DNA of 64,000 bases from Diphasiastrum complanatum (Eukaryota > Streptophyta > Lycopodiopsida > Lycopodiales > Lycopodiaceae), in NCBI GenBank assembly GCA_029204225.1, contig CM055094.1:30377427-30441426 (forward strand). The letters run 5' to 3'. Shown here piece by piece: positions 25,414 through 36,656 of the stretch. The translations under genes were made by a program, and so were the position numbers. Every line of letters begins with the position of its first letter. Position 1 is the stretch's first letter. The notes under the pieces are model-generated. The model saw only the letters and a program-made list of their open reading frames with translations. It had not been told where the DNA came from and did not search any database.

Positions 25414-26990
25414 CTAGTCCTGTAAAAAATTAATAACGTCCCTATAACTTGATGTTTCTGATTGAATACTCATTATATGTTCATTTGGAAACTCATCAGA
25501 AATAGGTTCTAATTGGTTTTTTGTTTGGAGGCGGGATATGTAATCAGCATTTTGATGATCCTTGCCTCTTCTTAATTCTATTTCATAATTAGACTCATCT
25601 AATAATAATACCCATCTAGCTATTCTACCCGAAAGATCAGGTTTATTCACTAAATGTTTTAATGCGTAGTGATCTACATGAAAAACAAAATGGTATCCTA
25701 AAAGGTAATGTCTAAATTTCTTTACTGAATAAATCATCCCTAATGCTTCTCGCTCTGTAGCGGAATAATTCTTTTCTGATGCAGCAAGTTGCCTTCCCGC
25801 ATAGTAAATTTGATAATCTATATTTTGGTCATCTTTCTGACTAAGAACCACACCTATCGCAAACGATGATGTGTCTACATATACATAAAACTTTTTAGCC
25901 TAATTTGGAGGTCTAACCCCAGTGGCTTCTGCTAATGACTGTTTCAATTGATCAAAAGCTTTTTGATGGTCTTGTGTCCAATGGTACTCAACAGATTTTC
26001 TTAATAAACTTGTTAAAGGAGTTACTATTATAGCATAATCTTTAATTATCCTCCAATAGTAACCTACATGACCTAGAAAACCTCTAAGCTCTCTTAAATT
26101 GGTTGGTTCTAAAAATTCTAAAATCATTTTATTTTTTTGATGTCGGCTTGTATACCATCCTTCGAAATTTTATGTTTTAAAAGGATTCCTTCCCTCATCC
26201 CAAAGTAACACTTAGCTGGATGCAGTTCAAGAGATGTCTCTTGACATCTTCTCAATGTTTTCTCTAATGCATCTAAATGGTTTTTAGTTGATGAATAGAC
26301 ACAAAAGTCATCCATAAAAATTTCTAAAAACTTTCTTAAATTTTTTTGAAAAATATTCGTCATCATACGTTGGAATGTGGAAGGTGCATTACAAAGACCA
26401 AAGGGCATTCGTGTATATGCGTACGTCCCCCAATCAGTGGTGAAAGTTGTTTTGGATCTATCTTCCTCTTTTATAAAAACTTGGTTATAACTTGAGAATC
26501 CATCTAAAAAACTATAACGTTCATGACCAACTACTTGGTCAAGAATGGTATCTGTATACGGTAGAGGATGATAATCCTTTGTTGTAGCAGCATTTAGTTT
26601 TCTAAAATCCTAACAAACTCTAATCTTGCCCGTCTTCTTCTTAGGTACTATAACTATTGGTGATACCCACTCACTACTTAGAACATGATATATAATACCC
26701 GCTCTAAGACATCTATCTAATTCGTCTTTTACTAATAAGGAGTACTTTGGATTCAATCTATATTGACGCTATCTAACATGTATTATTCCCTGAATGAGAT
26801 CTATTCTATGTTCGCCCCATTTAACTGGTATTCCTATTAAATCATCCATCAACCAAGCAAACACATTTTGGTATTTTTGAAGAAGCAATATATACTCTTC
26901 ACGTTCTTGGTCCGATTGGTGTTTATATAGATTCAAAGTCTTACCTTTATAATTTTCTATTTCTACATAATCTGTTTGCTCTGGTTTCAC
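25414..26990 (-). pseudogene. Gypsy reverse transcriptase and RNase H
   Basis: From 26990 downward: an N-terminal HRIDLIQGI, then (in shifted frames) LRAGIIYHVLSSEWVSPIVI, YSFLDGFSSYNQV and the block MPFGLCNAPSTFQRMM followed by the catalytic IFMDDFCVYSS. The thumb and connection carry LRELRGFLGHVGYYWRIIKD. RNase H follows with YAGRQLAASEKNYSATEREA and VDHYALKHLVNKPDLSGRI. The wording resembles the Athila/Tat branch rather than chromoviruses. Several stops (near 26770, 26125, 25900) show decay. Confidence 0.9.
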
Positions 26991-27838
26991 CCAGAACTTC
27001 TCTTGACTCGGATGTTATCGGTATTTCTTCTTCTTCATCAATCTCATAGCATTCTATGAAATTGATCCATGATTCAACAGGTCTAGCTAACTGCTCACCC
27101 CATCTCAAAAGGTGACCCCCTATTGGACTGACTGTGAGAATGCTTGGAAAAAATATCTGTTTGGTAGACCAAATTATAATAGCATTTGCTTGATATAACC
27201 ATGGTCTTCCAAATAATATCGAATAAGGTGGTGTATCTATTGGGTCTATGACAAGGAAATTCATAACAAACGTCTCTGTCTCTATAATTACGTTAATACC
27301 TCTTAGCTCACCTACTGGTATACATTTAGTCGCGTCCGCTAAATGGATTTCGTGATAAGTGATAGGCTGTATCTGGTTCTCTAATCCTAATTCTTTAACC
27401 ATTGTTTTCGTTACTAGATTGATACTGGATCCTGAGTCTATTAGTATTCTATCTATAGTCTGATCTCCTATGATCGCACTAATCTCTGGAACTCCACAAT
27501 CTCCTCTATCTACATATTCTACTCTATTAATGTATGCATGTATACTTAGTGTGACTAACCTCTCCCCTTCCTCAGTCCCTACTGACTGAAGCCCTTCTTC
27601 CTCCGAAGTATAGCTCGAGGAAGATGTAGGCGTCTCGCCTTCGTACTTATCTTTTTCCCATGATATGGATATTCTTTTATGAATTTTTCCTGTCGGTGTC
27701 TCCATCTGGTCTCTGAATGTAATCTCCTTTTTCTTCCAGTGGGTTAAAACATCGGTCTGATAGAGCCATGGTCGTCCTAATAACACTTTATATGACGATT
27801 GTCTCGTAGTTTTTACTATTATAAAATCAACAATAAAA
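26947..27838 (-). pseudogene. Gypsy gag-pol segment with two protease-type modules
   Basis: Residues are numbered from 27786. The first module is only the C-terminal part of a retropepsin: FIIVKTTRQSSYKVLLGRPW, then LYQTDVLTHWKKKEITF. After an acidic linker comes a complete retropepsin with active-site ILIDSGSSINLV (Asp at 117) and its own ILFGRPWLYQANAIIIW ending near residue 207. The repeated GRPWLYQ motifs are 190 residues apart. The element is truncated at 27838, where an unrelated repeat (27828 onward) begins, so gag is missing. Confidence 0.8.
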
Positions 27839-28640
27839 CTACCAATATATCAACAATATACCAATGTATCTTTTAGAACATTCTTTATTCCAACTTGTTA
27901 ACATTCAATAAACTCAAAGAATTGCATGCTTTCATGTAATTACATATTTATAAGTTTCACATACATTAGCTTTCACTTATTATCTTTTGTAAACATCTAG
28001 GCAAATGACAATTGGACGTAACTTTACAAATAGTTCTCCTAACATTCCCAACTACACTTGATGAACAATCTTGATCGTAGATAATGGCACAAACCATTCT
28101 TTGAGTGTCATTTGTAATTCTCGTAAGATATTCTACTATTTCACATATGGATTATAATTAAAATCACAATAATAAACATGATGTTGGAATGAAAATCATC
28201 ATAGCAACAATAAAACTACCAATATATCAATGATATACCAACATACCAATGTATCTTTTAGAATGTTTTTCAATCCAATTTGTTGACATTCAATAAACTT
28301 TGTGAATTGCATGCTTCTACATATTTACATATTTACAAATTCCACATACATTAGCCAAATAATTCTCCTAAAATGTGACAAATTTAATGAAACAAACCAA
28401 ATACAATCATGAATGCATGGATTATACATATTTGTTGCATATCAAAAAAATTTAATATTCACATTTGACTTATTGTCTTTTGCAAACATTTGGGTCGAAA
28501 CTATATTTGATGGACAATTCCTTCTCGGCCTTGATAGATCTGGTGGCACAGACCATTACACACGTGCCCTTTACATTCCTAGTAAAATATTCTTCTTTTC
28601 CATTGGTGCGTTTCTCAAAATCACAATTTGTCAATGAAGG
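27828..28640 (-). repeat. Tandem duplication covering the SET-domain 3' end
   Basis: The sequence ACAATAAAACTACCAATATA with TCAACAATATACC, AATGTATCTTTTAGAA, GACATTCAATAAACT, AATTGCATGCTT and CACATACATTAGC is present at 27828-27970 and again at 28203-28354. It is followed in both cases by a version of TTATTGTCTTTTGCAAACAT and, further on, GGCACAGACCATT or GGCACAAACCATT. So a unit of about 375-430 bases, including the last part of the SET-domain frame, is duplicated. The copy at 27976-28165 is broken and diverged. Confidence 0.85.
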
Positions 28641-28826
28641 GTGGCCAATGGAACTATTTATGTGTGTAGCAATGTTTCCATGCACATCTGGACGTCCATC
28701 AACGTATGTATGATTTGCCTTTGAGATCTTGCATCCTTGCATGCGTTGCTCCTCTAAAGAACAAGCATTGAATTCAAACCATACACTTGCATCCTCCATT
28801 GGTGAGGACACAAAGCATGCCAATCA
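28470..28826 (-). pseudogene. SET-domain-like protein fragment
   Basis: A continuous minus-strand frame of about 117 residues to the stop at 28470. Its second half fits the C-terminal core of a SET methyltransferase domain: GNIATHINSSIGHPSLTNCD fits the GNxARFxNHS...PNC core, and VMVCATRSIKAEKELSIKYS fits the FxATRDIxxGEELTxDY block. The usual His after Asn is Ser here, and the Tyr near the end is kept. Upstream sequence (28827-29026: SEHFPKALLELFALSSIEVP, YEIGVIAIYNWGD) lies in another frame, so a frameshift near 28826 separates it. The catalytic fragment is incomplete, and no pre-SET Cys cluster was found. It could be a captured host gene piece inside the CACTA-like element on the same strand. 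Confidence 0.55.
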
Positions 28827-29252
28827 CCCCAATTGTATATGGCAATCACCCCAATTTCATATGGCATCGATGTCACAACACTATTTAGAGGGACCTCAAT
28901 ACTACTCAAAGCAAAAAGTTCCAAAAGAGCTTTAGGAAAGTGTTCACTAGGCATGATCATATACATTCGACCCAATACATAAATGGAATTCCATTTAATG
29001 GTAATGGTGATTCGAGTGGCCAACATGAATATCTATTTCTAATGAAACTTTCTACTAATGGTTGCAAGCTAGGTGGAAGAGCAAGGCCAGACAAAGAACC
29101 TAGAATGTCTTTTGACCCATCAACAATATGTAGTAACTTGCAGTTATCTTTCAAACTAGCCATAATATGTCCAAGACGTGTTCTCTTTTTTAAAGGGGTG
29201 CCAAAGATTGTGGAATCCACGTGGAGGATACATGTGCAACATCTAGAATATG

Positions 29253-30052
29253 TGTGGTTGGGTGGTAAGAACTCTCTGGAGATTTGGGTACATGCAAGGC
29301 AATGATGAACTATCATGCAAGGGATCATCATCAACCAGAGCATCATCTAAGGCCAATGATGATCCAAAATCAATATTCATGTGATTTATCCTATCAAATA
29401 ATATTCTCAATCTCTCTTGCAACTCTTTTCCTTGAAACCAACTTATGTTCCTTCTTCTACAAAAGTTGAAAATGTTAGATGTATCAGTTTCTTTTCAAAC
29501 AAGGTGTATTACACACTTACCGAACATAATATGACTCACAAACTCTAATTTTTCCACTAATGTAAACCACAAGAGTAAGGACTAGCTAATATCTCATTCT
29601 CATAAAACTTTGAAGCAAATGTGATTTCATTTAAGCAATATGATGTATTAACCCTTTAATGGAGCACGTCATCACATCACAAAAAATCTAATGAGCATGT
29701 ACACATACATAGTTTAAAATACACATTAAAACACATTGAGCATAAAAGGAACAATTTCACGTAAATGTCATATTTTACGATTTAAAGAGTTTACCTCTCG
29801 TACTATTGGATCCTCTGTGTGCACTCCATTGGCCCAAATATGATGGTTGACAATCCTCCTTGTTCGAATCCTAAGGCCTTTGCATTGTGTGCATGTACAT
29901 GGTATCTTTTCATCGTATTCTGGTTGAAACTCGTCCAATAATCCAATTGCCAATGATAAGCGATATTGTAGAACAAATTCTTTCATGTCATTCATGTGAA
30001 AATTGACAAATTCAAGCATGTGACAAAAATTGACAAAATAGTCTTTGTACAT
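29253..30052 (-). pseudogene. CACTA (En/Spm)-like transposase exons
   Basis: The minus-strand exon at about 30052-29793 contains MKEFVLQYRLSLAIGLLDEF and a Cys/His module (PCTCTQCKGLRIRTRRIVNH, then HIWANGVHTEDPI) resembling the transposase-associated domain of plant CACTA elements (CPCxxCxN...HL...G). It ends at a canonical donor AG|GTAAAC at about 29793. A second coding stretch, about 29468-29253, follows an acceptor TTTTGTAG and reads ISWFQGKELQERLRILFDRI, then ALVDDDPLHDSSSL, similar in style to the acidic DxPLYxG region of those proteins. No TIRs (CACTA) or the DDE core were found, so it is a fragment. Confidence 0.45.
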
Positions 30053-30254
30053 TTAGTGCATTTGCAACATTCATTTGTGATGGAGTGGTGTCTTGGCTTT
30101 CCAAAGAGCAAGATACTATTTCACTATCCTCAACCAAATCGGAGTACACCACTATTAGAAATAACACATAAATCAATATAGATACATGTGATGGATCAAC
30201 ATGCGATCTACGTCGACTGGTGGAAGAGCTTGAAGATGAAGATGAACTAGTCAA

Positions 30255-31860
30255 TAGTTGTTCATTGAATTTTAGTCTTGCTTGCTCCTTTTTTTAATGA
30301 CAGATCTCAATTTTTTTTCCTAAATCATGTGGAGGTATGATAATTTTCCTAGAATTCATAATTCCATTCAAATGTCATTGTAAGAATAAATTTGCAAGAG
30401 AACACCAAATAAAAAAAATTAAATGTATTATACAATCATATTCAAATAACAAATAAAGTGCAACTGATATCAAAATCAATAAAAATATATAACTAATTGA
30501 TAGATTATCAAGTAGGATGATTATATGTATGATTGAGTGATTGCTCGATAAAATAATCAAAACAATGTTAGTCAATCATATTCTTGACAATCATTAATCA
30601 ACATCTTTATTACAATTGTAAATGATTTTTCAATGAATTAATATGACTTCATATAAGGTTATATAGGTCACACACCAACAACTATAAAAAATATATAGGT
30701 CACATATCACTAAGGTCTTCAATATATCATAAATGCTATTGATCATGAATCGAAATGACCCTATGCAACCACCATTTAGGAGGTCACATGACAAAAAAAT
30801 TATATTTTCAATTTGACCATATATTTTTGTCAGGAAATCAAATCAAATCTATGAAACTTAGATTTTTAACAAATCTAGATTTTCATGACATCATCGATTT
30901 GATATAATATTATGTCATAAATCTCAAAAGATTTGTCAAATTATTTGTTTAATAAAAATATGTACTATCATTATATCTCATGATTTTGTCTTTTATGTCA
31001 AATCTTAAAAAAAAAATATTGATTTGTAAAACTTAGTTTTGTAAAAATTAAGTACTATCATAATGACCCATGATTTTATCCTATATGTCCAATCATATTA
31101 AAAAATATGTTTTATGTTTTGTCTTTATATTTTGTGTCAAATTTCACAAAAAATTTTGGTCACAATATCAAGAACAAATTACGATTTGCATGACATTTGA
31201 AGCATGTAAACCCATGTGGGAGACCTTCCCACGTGTGAAAATACAAAAAAAAATTGCGCGTGGAACATCCACACGTGGATTATCCATGCGCGAAACTTGA
31301 ATGGGAATAAAATTAGATTTCGGCGTCCATTCTCTTTCTCTTTCTTTGCTATTGCTTCTCTTCTTTCTCTAGTTCTATTGCCCTACTCATCTTCCTTTGT
31401 TTAGGCCTCCAACTACTCTATTGCTCTGGCTCTGGCTCTTGCTCTTGCTTGTGCTCTAGCTCTTGCTCTCACTCTATTGCTTGCTTTTGCTTTTGCTCTC
31501 TTACCTGCTCTTGCTCTCTTACTTGCTCTTGCTCTATTGCTCTATTGTTTGCTCTTAAGAGCTTACTCTACTGCTTGTTCTATCTCCCTTGATTTTCCTC
31601 TTGCTTACTCTTTTGATCTTCCACTCTTCACTACTCTCTCACTCTCCACCACTTTCATGTTTTTTAAGGTTTGTTTGATAGAATGTCATCTAGTGGAAGG
31701 TCTAGTGGAAGATCGAGTGGAAGGCCATCAAGGAGAAGACCTCACCCGAGCAATATACACAAGATTGGTATGAAAATCGATCTCCCCAAGCTTGAGAGAG
31801 AGAGAATCAGAACTCTTGTGTTATCTTCTTCGGGTGAATCACCTGCAGTCTTGTAGTGTT
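30255..31860. other. AT-rich then TC-rich stretch, no convincing gene
   Basis: 30255-31200 is very AT-rich with no coding frame. 31390-31560 is a run of degenerate GCTCTTGCTCT and TTGCTC iterations that produces a Leu/Ala-rich frame. A small Ser/Arg-rich frame at 31671-31856 (SSSGRSSGRSSGRPSRRRPH) has no other support. Confidence 0.4.
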
Positions 31861-32409
31861 TACTATGATGTTAATTTTGACTTCTAGAAGATTTCCAAGT
31901 AGATCTCCATATAGAAGGAAAATGGACCAAAAGTGCTCAAAATAGAAGGTTTTGTCCAAGTGTCAGTTTTGCATAACGAATCATCATATGACAAAGCACC
32001 TTCACACATGTGGGATCAGAGGGATGATCAGTACCACGAGCTCCCACTTATTATATATATAGAGCCACATTTGGCCATAATCAATGTGAGACACCAATCT
32101 TGGTTTTGGAAGCAATTTTGAGTGATTATCTCCATTTGTCTACATTTGTTTTGATTGTTTTGAGATTCTATCAATGTGTACTTAATTTTCAGGTTGGAGT
32201 CCGTACTCAGACAGTGTTTCACATGTGTGAAACCATAAAGTACACTTACCTTCAATTAATGATTGTTCTTGTTAGGATTTTGTGTCTAGAATTGATCTAG
32301 ATTGATCTTAATCTGAAATAGATTGATAGATCAAGTAATCTGACAACCAATCCCTCTTGAGGATCAGATTAGGATCCACTCTTGGTCCTTTTTGTACTTT
32401 TTTCCACAT
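31860..32409 (+). repeat. Possible copia 5' LTR
   Basis: The sequence ends TTTTTCCACA immediately before a primer-binding-like TTGTATCAGAGCC at 32410, so an LTR end is likely. The 5' border is uncertain, and no 3' LTR copy was recognised downstream. Confidence 0.4.
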
Positions 32410-32422
32410 TGTATCAGAGCCT
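32410..32422 (+). other. Primer-binding site, initiator Met tRNA type
   Basis: TTGTATCAGAGCC differs from the plant copia consensus TGGTATCAGAGC by one base in the first positions and marks the start of the internal region of the element continuing to about 35440. Confidence 0.55.
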
Positions 32423-33923
32423 AGTACAAGAGTTTTTGTTGAAATTGATAGGGTTAATCCAAATCAAAGCCAAAATTAGCAGTTTTTTGGAAACTAGTCA
32501 AATTTTGTGTAGCGAGTTGGATTTGATAGCTATTCTCAAGATTTTTGGTCCAAATCTTGTTGTGGACTGTAGGAATCCTTTTCACACGTGTGAGGCTGTA
32601 TAGATCCAGTTTTGACTGAGAAATTTCAAAAATTTGTAGAATTTGACTCACATACCCAATTTAGAGGGATTTTTGGTGCGAAATCAAGCATTTTCTATAG
32701 AGAATCTCATCCCTTGATTAGTTCTTGGATTAGATCAGCCAAAAAATTAAATTTGAAGCTTGAATTAGGTGCATTAATTTATTATCTCTGATTTTTTGAG
32801 TGTATGTTGAAGTTGAGAGAGATTTTGCTAAAAATCATAGATTAAGGAGTGATATGCAAGGTGAGAGGTTGAAATCCATTGTACCATCACTCTAGATTTG
32901 TTCAAGAGTGATAGGATCAAGTTTAGAAGCATCAATTTGCTAGAAAACATCCTTGGATCTGTCCTCCAAGTGAAACCTTTGAGAGTTTCTAGTGCATATA
33001 GAGCATCTATGCAAATCTTTTGTAGAATTTGACATAGATTGGCTTCAATTGAAAGTTCGAGAAAAGAGATTGAGATCCAAGTCACATTATTCAATCCTAC
33101 TCAATTTGCTTGAGTGTTTGTGACGTTTGAAAAGAGTCATTAAGGTGTCTATGGCAAATGTGTAGAGAGAGATCCAATTTTCTAAGAGTTCCTTCCTTTG
33201 TAGAAGGCAAGATCTAGAAGCTCATTTTGTGTTGTTATTGGTGGAGAATTTGTATTCTCCTAGGTGGTGAAATCTTTCTAAGTGGCATTAGCTCTTTAAA
33301 GCACAATATCTTAGTGAGAAAAATCACAACTTTTGATTTTGAATTTCATTCCAAGTCTTAAAAGGTAGAGTAATTGGTGGAATCCAATAGGAGTGATTGA
33401 ATTCAATTTGTTGAGCAAAAATTGACATAGTATGTATGAAACTCAAATTAGTTCTATTCAAGTTTCTTTGTGAGAGTGTGAGGGTCAATTTGTGATCCCA
33501 TTTGATGTCTAGAATGAGGAGGAGTCCATATTTGAGTATTCATGTATGGTTGAGATCTTTGTGAATCTCTAGTTGTCTAATTTTTAAGCTTTGTGAAAAA
33601 TTGGCGGTATAGTTTGTCTTCATCAAATCAAAATTCATTCTAAATCTCAAGAGTGAGATTATTTGGGTCAAGAGTGAGTCCAAAAGAAGTGATTAAGTTT
33701 GATTTTCATGTGTTTGAAACAAATCCATCTTTTGTTCAAGAATCTCAAGTGTTGAGAGAACTAGTCAAGTGAAAAGGAAAATCTAAGTGTCAAATCTTTT
33801 TCATATCCATTTCAACTTTCAAAAGAAAGAGTCATTGGTATTTGATGAGTCCAAGTGACTAGTCTTTACTGTGAAGATTGATTCTTAGGTTTGTGAGCTA
33901 GATCTTTTGTAGATCCTTCTAGA

Positions 33924-35307
33924 TTGTTGAAGATGTTCAAATCTAGTCTCTTGAAAGTCACAAAGTACATTTGTAGAATCATATCACAGGTTTTTATTCA
34001 CATGGCATCAATAGGTGGCATCCTAGTGAAGGAAAGAAAGGATCCTGAGTGCAACCTTTGTGGCAAGGGAGGATATTTTTTCTCAAGATGCTACAAAAAG
34101 AAGACCAGTCCATCCAAGGAGAACCAAAGCAAGGGGGCCGAGGTGAAGGATGGAGCTTCAAGTTCAAAATACAAATACAAGAAGGACAAGTCCAAGGAAA
34201 GGTGTTTTCTTTGTGGAAAGGTGAATGAGGCTTGGAGTCTCATAAGGACTTGCAAGATTTGTCTTCAAGAGTCCATCACAACACATATCAAATCTTTTGA
34301 AATTTTTCATTTGGAAGTACATTGTTTGGTTCAAGATGCAAAGATAGATGTCACTTTCATGAAAGTAACCTGGATTTATTTTATGTCCTTGGAAAGTATT
34401 TGGAACTTTAGATAAGTTCAAACTTATTGTTATGATCCAAGAGATATCAATCAAGAATAAGGAGCATCAATCACAAAATGAAAATAGTTTCATTTATGCT
34501 CTCATGTCAACTTATGAAGATCTATTTTGCTTTGAAGGGATTTTTGTATCTCAAAGGTGGCTTAAGGCAATGCTAGTTGAGTGTGATGCCTTAAAAGATA
34601 GCAAAATATGTTTTCCTTGTAAGCTTACATTAGTTATGAAGTCAAGGAAATGGAAATATCTTCATAATGTAGGATCTTTTGGTTTCAATAAGATCATGAA
34701 TGATGTGTTCATTCATAAAGATGAAAATTGTATGTTTTCAATCCTAAAGGCAAGTTGTAAACTTCTTATGAGAATAAGTGAAGCATCCAAAGTGGACACT
34801 TATATCCATAAGCAAGTAGTTAGCCTTATTGAGATGGAGATACCTTTTGATTTCAATATTGGAAAAATCATGCCAAGTTGTGGTGATTTTTGGACTTATG
34901 TTTCTAGCATAAGTAATCCTGATAATCATAGGAAGTGCATATTGAATGGTCATACTTGTTGTGATCATTATGAGATATGGAGGTCTCGGATTTCCATCAA
35001 GAAGGAGCATCATGAAGAGGATCTTAAGGAGTCATCTCAAGGTTCAAGTGTGCCAAGGATTGAGGAGGAGAGACCTTCTCAAGTTGTGATTCCAAAAAGA
35101 AACTCAAGAAACATGGTTGAACCCATGTGGCTCACATTTCAAGGGAAACAGAAGCATATCTCATGTGAAGGAGCAAGCCTCAAGGTCAAGCATCTACATG
35201 ACAATTGGAAGGAATCAATTTTGGAGGTGCTAGGATGGTGCAAAGCTCTCAAGCTCATCAAAGATGTCAACATCAAAGAAGCACTATCATGGATATGGAT
35301 ATGGTAA
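33924..35307 (+). pseudogene. Retroelement gag/zinc-knuckle and protease-like region, decayed
   Basis: Two zinc-knuckle remnants are seen: CNLCGKGGYFFSRCYKK (the His position is Tyr) and ERCFLCGKV, where the frame then shifts. Between them is a Lys/Ser-rich linker. A longer open frame, 34432-35307, continues the element (YLHNVGSFGFNKIMNDVFIH and CMFSILKASCKLLMRISEAS) and ends with EERPSQVVIPKRNSRN. I recognise no catalytic residues in it. It begins some 1.5 kb after the primer-binding site at 32410, so this is the internal region of that element. It may be a non-autonomous derivative. Confidence 0.45.
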
Positions 35308-35436
35308 TTTCAGATCAACATCAAGCTCATTGGTTGATCTTCACACCTTTTGGACCAGCAAAGACCAATTCAGCCCATGGAGTCAAGTTCAAGATCATCA
35401 TGTTTTCCATCAAGCTAGATTTACCAAGCTAGATTT
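35308..35436 (+). other. Probable 3' end of the 32.4-35.4 kb element
   Basis: The sequence ATTTTTGAGGAGGAGTGTG near 35433-35451 looks like a polypurine tract followed by an LTR start, but no LTR homologous to 31860-32409 follows. Confidence 0.3.
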
Positions 35437-36124
35437 TTGAGGAGGAGTGTGAAAAATGCAAAAATAAGCTTGGTAGAGGCCAAAAATCTTGTATATAGAG
35501 ATATTGGCATGGGGTCAAGAATGAAAAAACTGTTGAGGAGAGTCTCTTTCAGCAAGACAACTATCATTTACGAGACCTCATCTGTTAACGTTGTGTTCAA
35601 TGCCATGGACCACACCTTGTTGTCATCCAACATCGAATGGAAATGAGCAAAGCATTCCATGAAAATGTCCAATTTCACAATGGACAAAAAACAATGAAAA
35701 CGTATCTCACAGGCCAGATGTTGAATATGTGAATATTCCTAGAGCCTCCTTGCCATTAAATGATATCCCTCACAAACAATGTGAGGTGAGGCAACCCATT
35801 CAGCTTGTGAATGTAGTTTTGGAAAGAGAGGTTCATAAAACAATGTGGGATGTCAAAAGGATATCCTCAACATCCAAAATTTTGTGCATGGGGTTGGTGG
35901 ATGGTCAAAAAAAGTGTGGAGCAATAATTGCATTTGGAAGGGCACATGAGTCAATCATTGCCCCTACTTTTTTGACATTCGATGACATAACATGGGAAAG
36001 ACAATGTAATTTATGTGGTTTTGTAATAATGATATCACACACACATGGCATCCCAGCCATGAGATTGTCACACCACCTGCAAGGAACGAAGGGAGTCGGT
36101 GTGTGGCAACAGGGACCACTTTGA
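35437..36124 (+). pseudogene. Unrecognised coding-like region
   Basis: Two plus-strand frames (35437-35646 and 35729-36124) read as protein with natural composition: NVVFNAMDHTLLSSNIEWK, then NIPRASLPLNDIPHKQCEVR, RISSTSKILCMGLVDGQKKC, GAIIAFGRAHESIIAPTFLT and WERQCNLCGFVIM. They are separated by a stop and short shift. The style (a conserved Cys pair, short beta-rich segments) resembles accessory frames of plant CACTA elements, but no family is recognised. No homologue is present elsewhere in the window. Confidence 0.3.
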
Positions 36125-36427
36125 GCCAACATGAAGCAGATTATTTGAACAATGGAGGGTATATGATATAGTGCGGTCCACATCTCTAAGTCTCTGTGAT
36201 TCTAGAAGTTGGTACCATTGTGTTTACGTCGATCGAAGAACTTCGAATGTATTTACAACAATCACAGAGAAGAAGAAAAAACTCAATTTCTCAAGTTGCA
36301 AATGATTGATTAATATGGCAGTTGATCTAAAGGCTAGTGTGGTGAAAGAACAAGTGCACTTTAGAAATAGAGATGGCACTTTCCATGTCCAAAGTTTTGC
36401 ATCTAGTCCAAATAATGGACATACCAA

Positions 36428-36644
36428 TGTGCCTCTAAGTGGAGTAATTCACTTTAGGGCCCTTCTAATGTGAATGGGGCTAGGGCTATTTGTGAGGAGG
36501 CATAATCTCCTCCTCCTCTCTCTCACGTATCTTCCTCTTATCTCATTGTATGGTGTAATATTATTGAATACAAGTATATTGTTCTCTCTCCATCTCTCTT
36601 GTGTAATATGGCTTGAATCTCTACTGCATACTCTGATTTCAACA
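36428..36644 (+). repeat. 5' LTR (truncated) of a small LTR element
   Basis: This aligns with 38330-38543 at high identity (CTTCTAATGTGAATGGGGCT, TATCTCATTGTATGGTGTAA, ATATTGTTCTCTCTCCATCT). It ends TTTCAACA at 36644, directly before a perfect primer-binding site. The first about 90 bases of the LTR present at 38237-38329 are missing or unrecognisable here. Confidence 0.85.
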
Positions 36645-36656
36645 TGGTATCAGAGC
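36645..36656 (+). other. Primer-binding site, perfect initiator Met type
   Basis: TGGTATCAGAGC, identical to the standard plant copia primer-binding site, lies directly after the 5' LTR. Confidence 0.85.
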
